From contig CAMZKE010000040.1 in NCBI GenBank assembly GCA_947311115.1, positions 1-51,269 of the forward strand: a stretch of DNA of 51,269 bases, written 5' to 3'. Both the position numbers and the translations under genes were made by a program. Each line of letters begins with the position of its first letter. The stretch's first letter is position 1. This document shows, piece by piece, positions 32,039 to 40,804 of this stretch. Below the pieces are notes generated by a model. That model searched no databases. It was not told the DNA's origin and saw nothing but the letters and a program-made list of their open reading frames with translations. This DNA is from an uncultured Bacteroidales bacterium (GTDB lineage: Bacteria; Bacteroidota; Bacteroidia; Bacteroidales; JAFGXI01).

Positions 32039-33283
32039 TCAAACTACTTCTGCAACTACAAAAGTACTTCCTCCAACAAAAACAAAATCAAATTTATCTG
32101 CATTTTGCTTTGCTCTTTTCAAGGCATTATTTACATCTGGAACAACCTCACCTTGCAAACCTGCATTTATTGCTTTCTCAGCTAAAATATTACAGTCTAA
32201 TGCTCGTGGAATTTTTGCCTGAGTAAAATAATAAAATGCTTGTTTAGGTAATTTTGTTAAAATATTATCAATATTTTTATCGTCAACAACTCCAAAAACA
32301 AAATGTAATTTTTTATATGCTGTTTGTTTTATTTGTTCTAAAATATATTTCCACCCAGCTTCGTTATGACCTGTATCCGCAATAATTAATGGGTTATTAC
32401 CAAGTATTTGCCATCGACCTTTTAAGCCTGTATTTTTAACAATATTAGCTAAGCCATTATAAATATTTTCGGTTTCAATACTAGTTCCATTATGTTGCAA
32501 CTCATTAATAATAGCTAATACAGTAATAATATTTTTTTGTTGATATTGACCTAATAAATCTACTTCAAGATTTTCAAAAATGAGTTTGTTATTAGCTTTA
32601 ACATTTACTATTTGCTTATTATTCTTTGTCAACAGTCCATAATCAATACTAAACAACTTATCTGCAAAAATAATATTTGTATTTTTTTGTTGAGCAATAT
32701 CAATAAAAGTAAATTCTATTTCATCTTGGGTTTCCCCTATAATTATGGGTATATTTTTTTTAATAATACCCGCTTTTTCTATTGCAATTTTGGGCAATGT
32801 ATTCCCTAAAAATGTGGTATGATCAAATGAAATATTTGTTATTACCGATAAAATTGGTGTAATAACATTTGTTGAGTCTAAACGACCTCCCATTCCAACT
32901 TCAACAACAGCAATATCAATTTGTTGCTCTTTAAAATACTGAAAAGCCATAAATACAGTCATTTCAAAAAACGAAGGTTTTTCTTTTTCTATAAAATTTC
33001 TATTATCCTCAACAAACGAAACAACAAAATTTTGGTTTACTTCCTTTCCATTAACTTTTATACGCTCAGTAAAATTACGTAAATGTGGCGATGTGTATAA
33101 ACCCACCTTATAACCAGCGTCTTGCAATACCGATGCTAACATATGAGATGTTGAACCCTTTCCGTTAGTTCCTGCAATATGTATTGTTTTATAATGTTTG
33201 TGAGGATTATTTAAATAATTATCGAATACTATTGATGTTTTCAAATCTGCCTTATAAGCAGATTTACCAACACGTTGATACAT
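32039..33283 (-). CDS. folC: Folylpolyglutamate/dihydrofolate synthase
   Basis: A Mur-ligase-like enzyme that adds glutamate to dihydropteroate and folates. The P-loop is IAGTNGKGSTSHMLASVL and the folate/Mg region is SPHLRNFTERIKVNG. VEVGMGGRLDSTNVITP, ISFDHTTFLGNT and the C-terminal ADTGHNEAGW are all present. Coordinates begin at the first ATG (33283), but the same frame continues upstream and gives NYQETIEYLFSKLP before MYQRVG, as in Bacteroidota homologues. No ATG, GTG or TTG is in frame there; the codon where Met is expected (33328-33326) is ATT. The true start is therefore probably non-canonical, or it was changed by the AT-rich repeat at 33326-33358. Confidence 0.9.
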   Translation of the reverse strand: MYQRVGKSAYKADLKTSIVFDNYLNNPHKHYKTIHIAGTNGKGSTSHMLASVLQDAGYKVGLYTSPHLRNFTERIKVNGKEVNQNFVVSFVEDNRNFIEKEKPSFFEMTVFMAFQYFKEQQIDIAVVEVGMGGRLDSTNVITPILSVITNISFDHTTFLGNTLPKIAIEKAGIIKKNIPIIIGETQDEIEFTFIDIAQQKNTNIIFADKLFSIDYGLLTKNNKQIVNVKANNKLIFENLEVDLLGQYQQKNIITVLAIINELQHNGTSIETENIYNGLANIVKNTGLKGRWQILGNNPLIIADTGHNEAGWKYILEQIKQTAYKKLHFVFGVVDDKNIDNILTKLPKQAFYYFTQAKIPRALDCNILAEKAINAGLQGEVVPDVNNALKRAKQNADKFDFVFVGGSTFVVAEVV

Positions 33284-33325
33284 TGGTAATTTTGAAAATA
33301 AATATTCTATGGTTTCTTGGTAATT

Positions 33326-33358
33326 AATAGTTAATAATTTATAGTTAATAATTATTTT
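33326..33358. repeat. AT-rich direct repeat upstream of folC
   Basis: TTAATAATT and TTAATAATTATT occur as near-tandem units joined by TATAG. The stretch resembles the motif AATTAATAGTGTATAATTAA found at 33722-33741 (inverted) and 48798-48817. It spans the likely folC start codon and touches the 3' end of the four-helix-bundle gene. Confidence 0.4.
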
Positions 33359-33717
33359 TTATTATTTAAGTTTTGCTTTGTTGTTTTAATTATTGAAATT
33401 AATAATTTTAGCAATTCCTCATTATCAATCACTAAACTATTGTAAAGTTTTTCTTCAATATATGATGTTTCATAAAGTAAATCTAACCAATATTTAGTTT
33501 CGTTAGCCTCTTTTAATGCAATACTTAATTTATGTATAAAATCAGCGTTACTTTCAGCAAATTCAGATTCACGTATCATTGCTCCAACAGAAGTTCCTGC
33601 CCGAATAATCTGCTTACTAAGTATAAATTCTTTTTTATCTGCAACAAGAAACTGAGCAAGTTTCACCACTCGAACTGAAAAACTAAAACTTTTATCACCC
33701 AATACTCCTTTCGCCAT
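33352..33717 (-). CDS. Four-helix-bundle protein (23S rRNA intervening-sequence/Avd-like family)
   Basis: A 121-residue all-helical basic protein. The segments FSFSVRVVKLAQFLVADKK, SKQIIRAGTSVGAMIRESE, DFIHKLSIALKEANETKYW and ELLKLLISIIKTTKQNLN follow the S23/four-helix-bundle family, including its G-T-S-V-G-A and E-A-N-E-T-x-Y-W signatures. Relatives are encoded inside 23S rRNA intervening sequences or act as the Avd accessory of diversity-generating retroelements; free-standing copies in Bacteroidota have no known role. It sits inside the folC-mazG gene row and is flanked on both sides by related AT-rich repeats, which suggests insertion as a cassette. Confidence 0.85.
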   Translation of the reverse strand: MAKGVLGDKSFSFSVRVVKLAQFLVADKKEFILSKQIIRAGTSVGAMIRESEFAESNADFIHKLSIALKEANETKYWLDLLYETSYIEEKLYNSLVIDNEELLKLLISIIKTTKQNLNNKK

Positions 33718-33720
33718 ACC

Positions 33721-33746
33721 TAATTAATTATACACTATTAATTATT
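33721..33746. repeat. AT-rich repeat in the leader of the four-helix-bundle gene
   Basis: The minus strand reads AATAATTAATAGTGTATAAT then TAATTAGGT and the ATG. The core TAATTAATAGTGTATAATTAAT-type motif recurs at 48796-48823. It lies directly before the four-helix-bundle start codon. Confidence 0.5.
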
Positions 33747-33757
33747 CACTCAAATAT

Positions 33758-34549
33758 TTACTTCGTAAATTTCTTAGCCTCTTCCCAAATTTCATTCATT
33801 TCGTCAAGCGACATATCGTGCAATGATTTTCCTTTTGAAATAGTTTGAGTTTCAAGATAATTAAAGCGTTTTGTAAATTTTTTATTCGTACGTTCAAGTG
33901 CTATTTCCGGGTCAATACCATACAAACGAGCGGCATTAATTACAGAAAAAAGTAAATCCCCAAATTCAGCCTCCATAGCTGTTTTATCATCTGATTTTTT
34001 TTCTGTTAGAATTTTGACCTCTTCTTTTACTTCATTTAGTTCCTCCTCTACTTTTGCCCAAACTTGCTCTTTAAACTCCCAATCAAAGCCAACTCCTCTG
34101 GCTTTTTCTTGTAAACGATTAGCTTTGGTCATAGCGGGTAATCCTTTCGGAACACCTTCTAATACTTTTTTATTTTTCTTTTCTTTTAACTTTAAAACTT
34201 CCCAATTTTTTGCAACCTCATCAGCATTTTGCACTTTCACATCACCATAAATATGCGGGTGGCGAAAAACCAATTTATCAGAGATTGCATTGGCAACATC
34301 AGCAATATTAAACTCACCAATTTCATCGCCAAGTTTTGAATAAAAAATTACATGCAATAGTAAATCGCCAAGTTCACCTTTAATTTCTTGATAGTCTTTG
34401 TTGATAATGGCATCAGCGAGTTCGTAGGTTTCTTCAATAGTATTTTTGCGTAAACTCTCAAAAGTTTGCTTTCTATCCCAAGGGCAACCAACACGCAGTT
34501 CGTCCATAATATTTAATAGACGTTCTATTGCTTTTAATTTTTCAGTCAT
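33758..34549 (-). CDS. mazG: Nucleoside triphosphate pyrophosphohydrolase MazG
   Basis: A 263-residue tandem-domain MazG that hydrolyses NTPs and dNTPs to monophosphates and pyrophosphate as a house-cleaning enzyme. The first domain has the metal-binding pattern in RVGCPWDRKQTFESLRKNTI, EETYELADAI and KGELGDLLLHVIFY. The second has VEEELNEVKEEV and EAEFGDLLFSVINAARL. VFRHPHIYGDV joins them. The length matches E. coli MazG. It precedes the four-helix-bundle and folC genes on the minus strand; 41 bases separate it from the former. Confidence 0.92.
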   Translation of the reverse strand: MTEKLKAIERLLNIMDELRVGCPWDRKQTFESLRKNTIEETYELADAIINKDYQEIKGELGDLLLHVIFYSKLGDEIGEFNIADVANAISDKLVFRHPHIYGDVKVQNADEVAKNWEVLKLKEKKNKKVLEGVPKGLPAMTKANRLQEKARGVGFDWEFKEQVWAKVEEELNEVKEEVKILTEKKSDDKTAMEAEFGDLLFSVINAARLYGIDPEIALERTNKKFTKRFNYLETQTISKGKSLHDMSLDEMNEIWEEAKKFTK

Positions 34550-34631
34550 ATTTTAGTATAAAATAATGAGTACAAGATAATACGACTTAATATATTACGT
34601 CATAATATCTGCTCTTAATAATGATAATAGG

Positions 34632-37082
34632 TTATCTTAAAACAGCTCCAAATTGCTTCTCATAAATATACTGAATTTTATTCATTACTTTATCTATTTG
34701 CTTATCGGTAAGAGTTTTATCTACATCTTGCATAATAAAACTCAATGCGTAAGATTTTTTACCTTGCTCTATCTTATCACCTTTATAGAAATCGAACAAA
34801 TCAACTCGTTTCATTAATTTTTTATCTGTTTTTAAAGCAGCTTGCTTTAATTCTGCAAATGTTACCTTTTCATCTAAAAGTAATGATAAATCTCTACGTA
34901 CCTCAGGGTGCTTAGACAATGTATTAAATTCAAATTTTAATTTTTTAATTGCGTCAATTACATTATCCCAATTAAAATCGGCATAAAAAACATTAAAATT
35001 TATATCAAACTGCTTTAAAAGTTTTGGATCAACCATTCCGAGCTGAACTAAATCGGTATTAAAATAGGATTTTGATAAACCTTCAACAAAAATATCGTTA
35101 TTTAAAAAACTACTTTTTATTTTATCAATATCGAAACCTAAACGCATTAATACTAACTCTACATAAGCTTTTAGATGAAAGAAATCTGCTTCATTTTTTT
35201 CTGATTTCCAATGTTCATCATCGTGATAACCGGAAAGTACAATTGATAAATGTTTTTCTTCGTAAAACTTATCAATAGGATTATTTCCTTCGAAAGTTTT
35301 AAGCTTGTAGGTATTTCCAAACTCAAATAATTTTATGTCTGAATTTTTACGATTTGAATTATAAATAACCGCCTCTAACGAACCAAATAACAATGTTTGA
35401 CGCATTGCATTTAAGTCTTGACTTAACGGATTTAATATTTTTACTGTATCGTCTTGTTTGTACGATTTATTATTTTTGTAATAATCGGCTTTTGTAAGCG
35501 AATTAGCCATCATTTCGCTAAAACCGTTACTACTAAGCATATCAGAAATTAAATTCTGTATTTTTTCTTTGTCTGGTTTTTGAACATAAGATAATGTAGA
35601 ATTTACTTTTTCTGCAATTTTAACATTATTATAACCGTAAACTCTTAATATTTCTTCAATTACATCTGCTTCGCGAGTAACATCAACACGATAAGTAGGA
35701 ATTTTTAGTTTAAGTTGTTCGTCGGTTTGCTCAACAATTTTTATTTCTAAAGCCTCTAAAATTTTAATAATTTGTTGCTTTGGAATTTCTTCTCCAATTA
35801 AACGGGTTACATTTTTTAAACTAACAGTAACATCGAAAAGCTCAATTATATTAGGGTAAATATCAACAATATAAGAAGAAATTTTTCCACCTGCAAGTTC
35901 TTTTATTAAAAGTGCTGCACGTTTTAACGGATAAATTGTATAATTTGGGTCTGTACCTCGTTCAAAACGAAACGAACTATCAGTATTTAATCCATGGCGT
36001 TTTGCTGTTTTACGAACAAAAACTGAATCGAAATATGCACTTTCTAAGAAAATATTTTTTGTGTTATTACTTACGCCAGAATCTGCACCACCAAAAACTC
36101 CTGCAATACACATTGGTTCAGTATCGTTACAAATCATTAAATCGTTTGCCGATAACTCTCGTTCTTCTCCATCAAGAGTTATAAATTTTGTTTTTTCAGC
36201 AACAGTATTCACAACAATTTTTTTGCTTGTAATTTTATCGGCATCAAATGCGTGTAGCGGCTGACCTGTTTCGTGCAATACATAATTTGTAATATCAACA
36301 ATATTATTTATAGGATTTATTCCAATAGCTTTTAATCTGTTTTGCAACCACTCAGGCGACTCTTTTATTTCAACATTAGTAATTGAGACTCCGGAATATC
36401 GTTTACAAGCCTCTGGTTTTGCAATATCTACTGATATTTCTAAATTATTATTATCAACTTTAAAACTATCAACTGAAGGAATATTTAATTTAAAATCGTT
36501 CCCTTTAGATTTAAAATAAGCTGCTAAATCTCTAGCACAGCCGTAATGCGATGCTCCATCAACACGATTTGGTGTTAAATCTACCTCAAAAATAATATCA
36601 TTTTCTATATTATAATATTCTGCAGCATTTATTCCTATTTTGGTATTTTGGGGTAATTCTATAATTCCATCGTGCGATGTACCAACACCTATTTCATCTT
36701 CGGCACATATCATTCCTTCAGAAACACTACCTCTAATTTTAGATTTCTTAATTTTAAATTCGTTATCTCCATCATATAAAATAGTACCTACAGTTGCTAC
36801 AACAACTTTTTGTCCGGCGGCTACATTCGGAGCTCCACAAACAATATCGAGTAAACGCTCTCTACCTACATCAACAGTAGTAACACTTAGTTTATCAGCA
36901 TTTGGGTGTTTTTCGCAAGTTTTAACCTCACCTATAACCAAACCTTTAAGTCCACCTTTTATTGATTCACGTTCTTCAATTCCGCCAATCTCTAATCCTA
37001 AATCGGTTAAAATTTCAGCCAATTTAATTGGGTCTAAATCAATGTTTACAAAATCTTTCAGCCAGCTATATGATATGTTCAT
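34632..37082 (-). CDS. pheT: Phenylalanyl-tRNA synthetase beta subunit
   Basis: An 816-residue subunit of the (alpha-beta)2 enzyme that charges tRNA-Phe. Domains in order are the B1/OB-type tRNA-binding part (about 40-150: VKTCEKHPNADKLSVTTVDV, CGAPNVAAGQKV), the B3/B4 editing region (about 210-385: NIVDITNYVLHETGQPLHAFD, RFERGTDPN), the B5 domain (about 400-475) and the catalytic-like core (LNPLSQDLNAMRQTLL). The C-terminal anticodon-binding FDX-ACB domain (KHPEVRRDLSLLLDE) closes it. The length is normal. A TATCTTTG box lies about 25 bases before the ATG. pheS is not adjacent. Confidence 0.96.
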   Translation of the reverse strand: MNISYSWLKDFVNIDLDPIKLAEILTDLGLEIGGIEERESIKGGLKGLVIGEVKTCEKHPNADKLSVTTVDVGRERLLDIVCGAPNVAAGQKVVVATVGTILYDGDNEFKIKKSKIRGSVSEGMICAEDEIGVGTSHDGIIELPQNTKIGINAAEYYNIENDIIFEVDLTPNRVDGASHYGCARDLAAYFKSKGNDFKLNIPSVDSFKVDNNNLEISVDIAKPEACKRYSGVSITNVEIKESPEWLQNRLKAIGINPINNIVDITNYVLHETGQPLHAFDADKITSKKIVVNTVAEKTKFITLDGEERELSANDLMICNDTEPMCIAGVFGGADSGVSNNTKNIFLESAYFDSVFVRKTAKRHGLNTDSSFRFERGTDPNYTIYPLKRAALLIKELAGGKISSYIVDIYPNIIELFDVTVSLKNVTRLIGEEIPKQQIIKILEALEIKIVEQTDEQLKLKIPTYRVDVTREADVIEEILRVYGYNNVKIAEKVNSTLSYVQKPDKEKIQNLISDMLSSNGFSEMMANSLTKADYYKNNKSYKQDDTVKILNPLSQDLNAMRQTLLFGSLEAVIYNSNRKNSDIKLFEFGNTYKLKTFEGNNPIDKFYEEKHLSIVLSGYHDDEHWKSEKNEADFFHLKAYVELVLMRLGFDIDKIKSSFLNNDIFVEGLSKSYFNTDLVQLGMVDPKLLKQFDINFNVFYADFNWDNVIDAIKKLKFEFNTLSKHPEVRRDLSLLLDEKVTFAELKQAALKTDKKLMKRVDLFDFYKGDKIEQGKKSYALSFIMQDVDKTLTDKQIDKVMNKIQYIYEKQFGAVLR

Positions 37083-37216
37083 AATCGAATTTTTATAATA
37101 ATTCGCAAAGATATATATTTGTTTATAGTTATTGAAGTTTTATGTATTGAAAGTACCAGAATTAATAATTAGTTTAAAGTAAGTTTGTTTTTTTATACCT
37201 TTGAAAAAAATAGATA

Positions 37217-38389
37217 ATGCAAAATACTTTAGAATATTTCATCAAAAAAATTAAAGAATCTCTTAAAGACAATACATTTGTTAAAATACTAATAAATTCA
37301 TCTCGTTCAAAATCAAACGATTTAAATAAAATAACAATAAGAATTGTTGAAATAAGTTCAGAAAAAAAATTATCTTTTTTATATAATCACAAAACAAAAG
37401 ATATAACTAAAAATTATTCATTCGAAGATGGGATTACTGAATTACAAAAATATTTGGGAGTAGATTTTCGTAATGGAATATTATACACAATTAATAATGA
37501 TATTCGTTTACAATTTAGTAAAAAAATGAAACCAAATATATCAACAGGAAAAGCTACTTATAATAAATTACCAGATACTAATCATAACAAAAAGAAAAAA
37601 CGATTTGTTAAAATTGCAAATAATAAATACCTGCAAAGCCTTGGTGTAGTTACAAATAAAGGCGAAGTTGCACAAAATATGCAAGATAAATACAAACAAA
37701 TAAACAAATATGTTGAAACAATTGATGGAATTATAAAAAACTCATCGTTAAAAAATAAAAAAGAATTACGTATTGTTGATATGGGCTCAGGTAAAGGCTA
37801 TCTAACTTTTGCTGTTTATGATTATCTTGTAAATACACTAAAAATTGATGCGAAAATTACAGGAGTAGAACAGCGTCCTGATTTAGTTGAACTTTGCAAT
37901 AATATTGCAAAAGAAAATAAATTTACCGGACTAGATTTCACAAACGGAAGTATTAACAGCTACAAAACAGATAAAGTTGATATATTAATTGCCTTACACG
38001 CCTGCGATACAGCAACTGATGATGCTATTTATAAAGGTATTAGATCGAATGCCGAAGTAATTATTACAGCTCCATGTTGCCACAAACAGGTAAGAAAACA
38101 ATTTGTTGTTGACAATGAGTTTAGAGATGTAGTAAAATTTGGAATATTAGAAGAACGCCAAGCCGAAATTGTTACTGACACAATTAGAAGTCTTATGCTT
38201 GAAGCTTATGAATATAAAACACAAGTATTTGAATTTATTGCTGATGCTCATACTCATAAAAATGTTATGATAGTTGGTTCTAAAACAAAAACCAATACAG
38301 ATAAAAATAAATATTTAGAAAAAATTAAAAACTTAAAATCTGTTTTTGGAATTAAATATCATTATCTAGAAAAACTTCTACAAAAATAA
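37217..38389 (+). CDS. SAM-dependent methyltransferase (Methyltransf_32-like)
   Basis: A 390-residue cytoplasmic protein. Residues 185-330 form a Rossmann methyltransferase domain: the SAM-binding glycine motif is IVDMGSGKGYLTFAVYDYL (about 190), with the acidic ribose-binding residue in ITGVEQRPDLVELC. LIALHACDTATDDAIYKG and ITAPCCHKQVRKQ (about 282) are typical of the Methyltransf_32 family. The N-terminal 150 residues are basic (KKKKRFVKIANNKYLQSL) and could bind RNA. The substrate is unknown; the paired cysteines after ITAP are a family trait. It has a TACCTTTG -7 box 13 bases before its ATG. Confidence 0.75.
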   Translation: MQNTLEYFIKKIKESLKDNTFVKILINSSRSKSNDLNKITIRIVEISSEKKLSFLYNHKTKDITKNYSFEDGITELQKYLGVDFRNGILYTINNDIRLQFSKKMKPNISTGKATYNKLPDTNHNKKKKRFVKIANNKYLQSLGVVTNKGEVAQNMQDKYKQINKYVETIDGIIKNSSLKNKKELRIVDMGSGKGYLTFAVYDYLVNTLKIDAKITGVEQRPDLVELCNNIAKENKFTGLDFTNGSINSYKTDKVDILIALHACDTATDDAIYKGIRSNAEVIITAPCCHKQVRKQFVVDNEFRDVVKFGILEERQAEIVTDTIRSLMLEAYEYKTQVFEFIADAHTHKNVMIVGSKTKTNTDKNKYLEKIKNLKSVFGIKYHYLEKLLQK

Positions 38390-38476
38390 TTTTAATTTAA
38401 GTTTTCTATCGTTTATCAAAAAATTACAGTTAAAATATTTTTTAATTATATATTTGCAAAACTTTTTTAAAAATAT

Positions 38477-39313
38477 ATGAGACTAGTATTTATTACAAGT
38501 ATATTTCTGCTAATTTTCAACAATTCATTCTCTCAAAATAGGGCGTACAATATTCTTAAAAAATCGACAGAAATAATGAAAACTGCAAAAAATATGACTT
38601 ATTCTAATTTTGCAGTAGAACGTATTGATGGAAAAACAGAAAAAGGCAAACTTGCGCATACAAAAGTTAATGTAAAACCATACAAAGTATATTTAAAGCA
38701 AGAAAGAGAAGGTGGTGCTGAAATACTATATAACACTGAAATAACAACTACAACAGCCTTAGTTAACCCTGGTTCTTTTCCTTATATAAATTTAAATTTA
38801 GACCCTAATGGTAGCATTATGCACAAAGGAGAGCACCATTCTATACTTCAAGCAGATATAAATTACACTTATAATATTGTTAATCATTCGTTAAAAACAG
38901 AAGCTGACAAAAAGAAAGTATCGTATATAAATACTGTTATTATTAAAGGTGTAAAATATCATAAAATAAAACTAACAAACTCTAACTATAAAATTGTTAC
39001 ATACAAGGTTAAACCCAACGAAGATTTAATAAAAATTGCAAAAAAGCTTTACCTAAACAGCTATTCTATTATTGAATTAAACAACAATATTAATGGGTTA
39101 AATGACGTAAAATCAGGCCAAATAATAAAAGTGCCAAGTCATTACGCCAAAGAAACTATAATGTACATAAATACAGATACATATTTGCTGTATAAAATTT
39201 TAGTTTACGATAACAAAGGTCTTTACGAAGCTTACGAATTTAGAAACTTAAAAATAAATGTAAATTTTAAACCCGATGAGTTTTCTAAATACTTTTCGGA
39301 ATATAACTTCTAG
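38477..39313 (+). CDS. Exported DUF1571-like protein with a LysM domain
   Basis: A 278-residue exported protein. The signal peptide MRLVFITSIFLLIFNNSFSQ is followed by a LolA-like DUF1571 region (YSNFAVERIDGKTEKGKLAH, VKPYKVYLKQEREGGAEILY). This is interrupted at about residues 174-218 by a LysM domain (TYKVKPNEDLIKIAKKLYLN and NDVKSGQIIKVPSH) that should bind peptidoglycan. The protein then returns to the DUF1571 fold (YINTDTYLLYKILVYDNKGL). A LysM inserted within, not appended to, the host domain is unusual. The role may be lipoprotein or wall-linked. Its stop codon shares CTAG with the converging Smr gene. Confidence 0.7.
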   Translation: MRLVFITSIFLLIFNNSFSQNRAYNILKKSTEIMKTAKNMTYSNFAVERIDGKTEKGKLAHTKVNVKPYKVYLKQEREGGAEILYNTEITTTTALVNPGSFPYINLNLDPNGSIMHKGEHHSILQADINYTYNIVNHSLKTEADKKKVSYINTVIIKGVKYHKIKLTNSNYKIVTYKVKPNEDLIKIAKKLYLNSYSIIELNNNINGLNDVKSGQIIKVPSHYAKETIMYINTDTYLLYKILVYDNKGLYEAYEFRNLKINVNFKPDEFSKYFSEYNF

Positions 39314-40356
39314 CTTATATAAACCATTGTAGCACCAAAGCCATATTCCTTAAACGAAGCATCTTGAAACTTATATTTTTCATATTCTTGCTGTAAAGAT
39401 TTACGCACTTCGTTTTTAAGTGTACCATTACCAACTCCATGAATAAACACTACTTTACTAACACGTTTTTCTATTGCAACTTTCATTTGCGAATGAAACT
39501 TTTGTATTTGAGCCATTAGCATTTCAGTATTTGACATACCTCTAAAATCTTCTAAAACTTCTTGAATATGAAGATCAACTTCCATTATTTCAAAACTTTT
39601 TTGTGTTTTATATTTTGTGGATAGCTGTTTTGTATAATTATCACTTTCTTGCTTTTGTGCTATTATGTTTTGAATATCTTGCTGTGTTAATTTTTCAACT
39701 TCATCTTTTAAACCATATACAAAAACAGGCTGTATTAATGCGTCTTCATGAAAATAATCATTCTCCTTAAAAATACCTTGTTTAAAGAATTTAACTGCCG
39801 GAATAACAATAGATTTTTCAATAGGGCTTTGAACACTTTTTTGCGATTTTGCAATAAATATTATTTGAAAAATATAATTAATTCCGTTTTTTATATCGTT
39901 TGTTTTGTAAGTTATAAAATTTTCTTTCATTCCAGCTTCTAATCTCGAACTAAAAATATTGTTAAACACTTCATCTTTTTGTTGATATATGTTTACAAAT
40001 AAATTATATTCACTATCGTTAATAATATAACTTTTATAATTAGAATCTTCATTAATTATACCTAACAATACTTCTGTATCATTACTTTCAACTTCAGGAA
40101 GTTCTTCTTCAAAAACATCAGTTTCAACTATTTCATCAATATTATTATCAACCTCTATATGTTTTTCCTCGTTTTCGCGATTTACAAACTCTGTTTCGGC
40201 AACATCAACAGGTACAAGTTCTTTTTCTAAAACAGGTACTTCAAAACCATACTCATTAAGTATTTCTACTGTTTCATTGTCAATAATTTTTGTTACTCTT
40301 CCCTCTCCTACTTCGTTTAAATAACGAACCTTATCACCTATTCTTAATCTCATCAT
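39310..40356 (-). CDS. DUF2027-Smr domain protein
   Basis: A 348-residue protein restricted to Bacteroidota in this architecture. Residues 1-50 are an SH3-like DUF2027 start (RLRIGDKVRYLNEVGEGRVT), then an acidic linker (about 50-90), a middle beta domain (about 95-230) and a C-terminal Smr domain (VDLHIQEVLEDFRGMSNTEM, VVFIHGVGNGTLKNEVRKSL). The Smr domain is a MutS2-type nuclease domain. Here the H-G-x-G-x-G motif is intact, so nuclease activity is possible; recent work links such Smr proteins to ribosome rescue or RNA cleavage, which is not shown here. The start overlaps the TM2 gene's stop codon (ATGATGA), so the two are translationally coupled. Confidence 0.8.
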   Translation of the reverse strand: MMRLRIGDKVRYLNEVGEGRVTKIIDNETVEILNEYGFEVPVLEKELVPVDVAETEFVNRENEEKHIEVDNNIDEIVETDVFEEELPEVESNDTEVLLGIINEDSNYKSYIINDSEYNLFVNIYQQKDEVFNNIFSSRLEAGMKENFITYKTNDIKNGINYIFQIIFIAKSQKSVQSPIEKSIVIPAVKFFKQGIFKENDYFHEDALIQPVFVYGLKDEVEKLTQQDIQNIIAQKQESDNYTKQLSTKYKTQKSFEIMEVDLHIQEVLEDFRGMSNTEMLMAQIQKFHSQMKVAIEKRVSKVVFIHGVGNGTLKNEVRKSLQQEYEKYKFQDASFKEYGFGATMVYIS

Positions 40357-40754
40357 TTTTTATATTTATCGGCATTTAGCCACATTATTACTCTATCATT
40401 ATTCTCAAATTTCGATAAATCTTTTGTTATTATTATCGATATTAAATCTATTATAGGCAAAACAACAAACCCACCACCAAGTGTTAGTGCATAAAAAACC
40501 GGCACTACCGGATGTGTACCTAAATAAAGTCTATGACCGCCTAACGGACCAGTTAATACAACTAATGCTATTGCAATAAATCGCTTTTTTGTAAAGTAAG
40601 TTTTTTTTTGCTTTTCAACTAAGGCTGTATCATTATACACACTTGTAAACTCTGTATAATTAAGCGAATCATCAACAATAGGAATTGGGCTATTATTGTT
40701 TGAAAAAACAACTACCGAACTAACAAATAATATTATTGTAATTAACTGTTTCAC
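40353..40754 (-). CDS. Exported TM2-domain protein
   Basis: A 133-residue protein with a signal peptide (MKQLITIILFVSSVVVFSNN), a short polar stretch and a TM2-type hairpin: a helix beginning KKRFIAIALVVLTGPLGGHR, a turn (LYLGTHPVVPVF) and a second helix (GGGFVVLPIIDLISIII). The G-G-H-R-x-Y-L-G motif and the aspartate in the second helix are family hallmarks. The function is unknown. It is co-transcribed with the DUF2027-Smr gene, and the stop and start codons overlap. Confidence 0.75.
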   Translation of the reverse strand: MKQLITIILFVSSVVVFSNNNSPIPIVDDSLNYTEFTSVYNDTALVEKQKKTYFTKKRFIAIALVVLTGPLGGHRLYLGTHPVVPVFYALTLGGGFVVLPIIDLISIIITKDLSKFENNDRVIMWLNADKYKK

Positions 40755-40804
40755 TTATTAAATTTATACTTACAAAATTAAACTATTTAAACAGACGAAA
40801 TAAT

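Noticed and set aside
34560-34631. Possible regulatory RNA between pheT and mazG
   Set aside because: Only AT-rich sequence is seen, with no stable hairpin or T-box motif.
36640-37098. Long open frame on the strand opposite pheT, and similar frames opposite 8195-8545 and 2094-2426
   Set aside because: They lie wholly inside well-supported genes, show no family features and reflect codon bias of the real strand.
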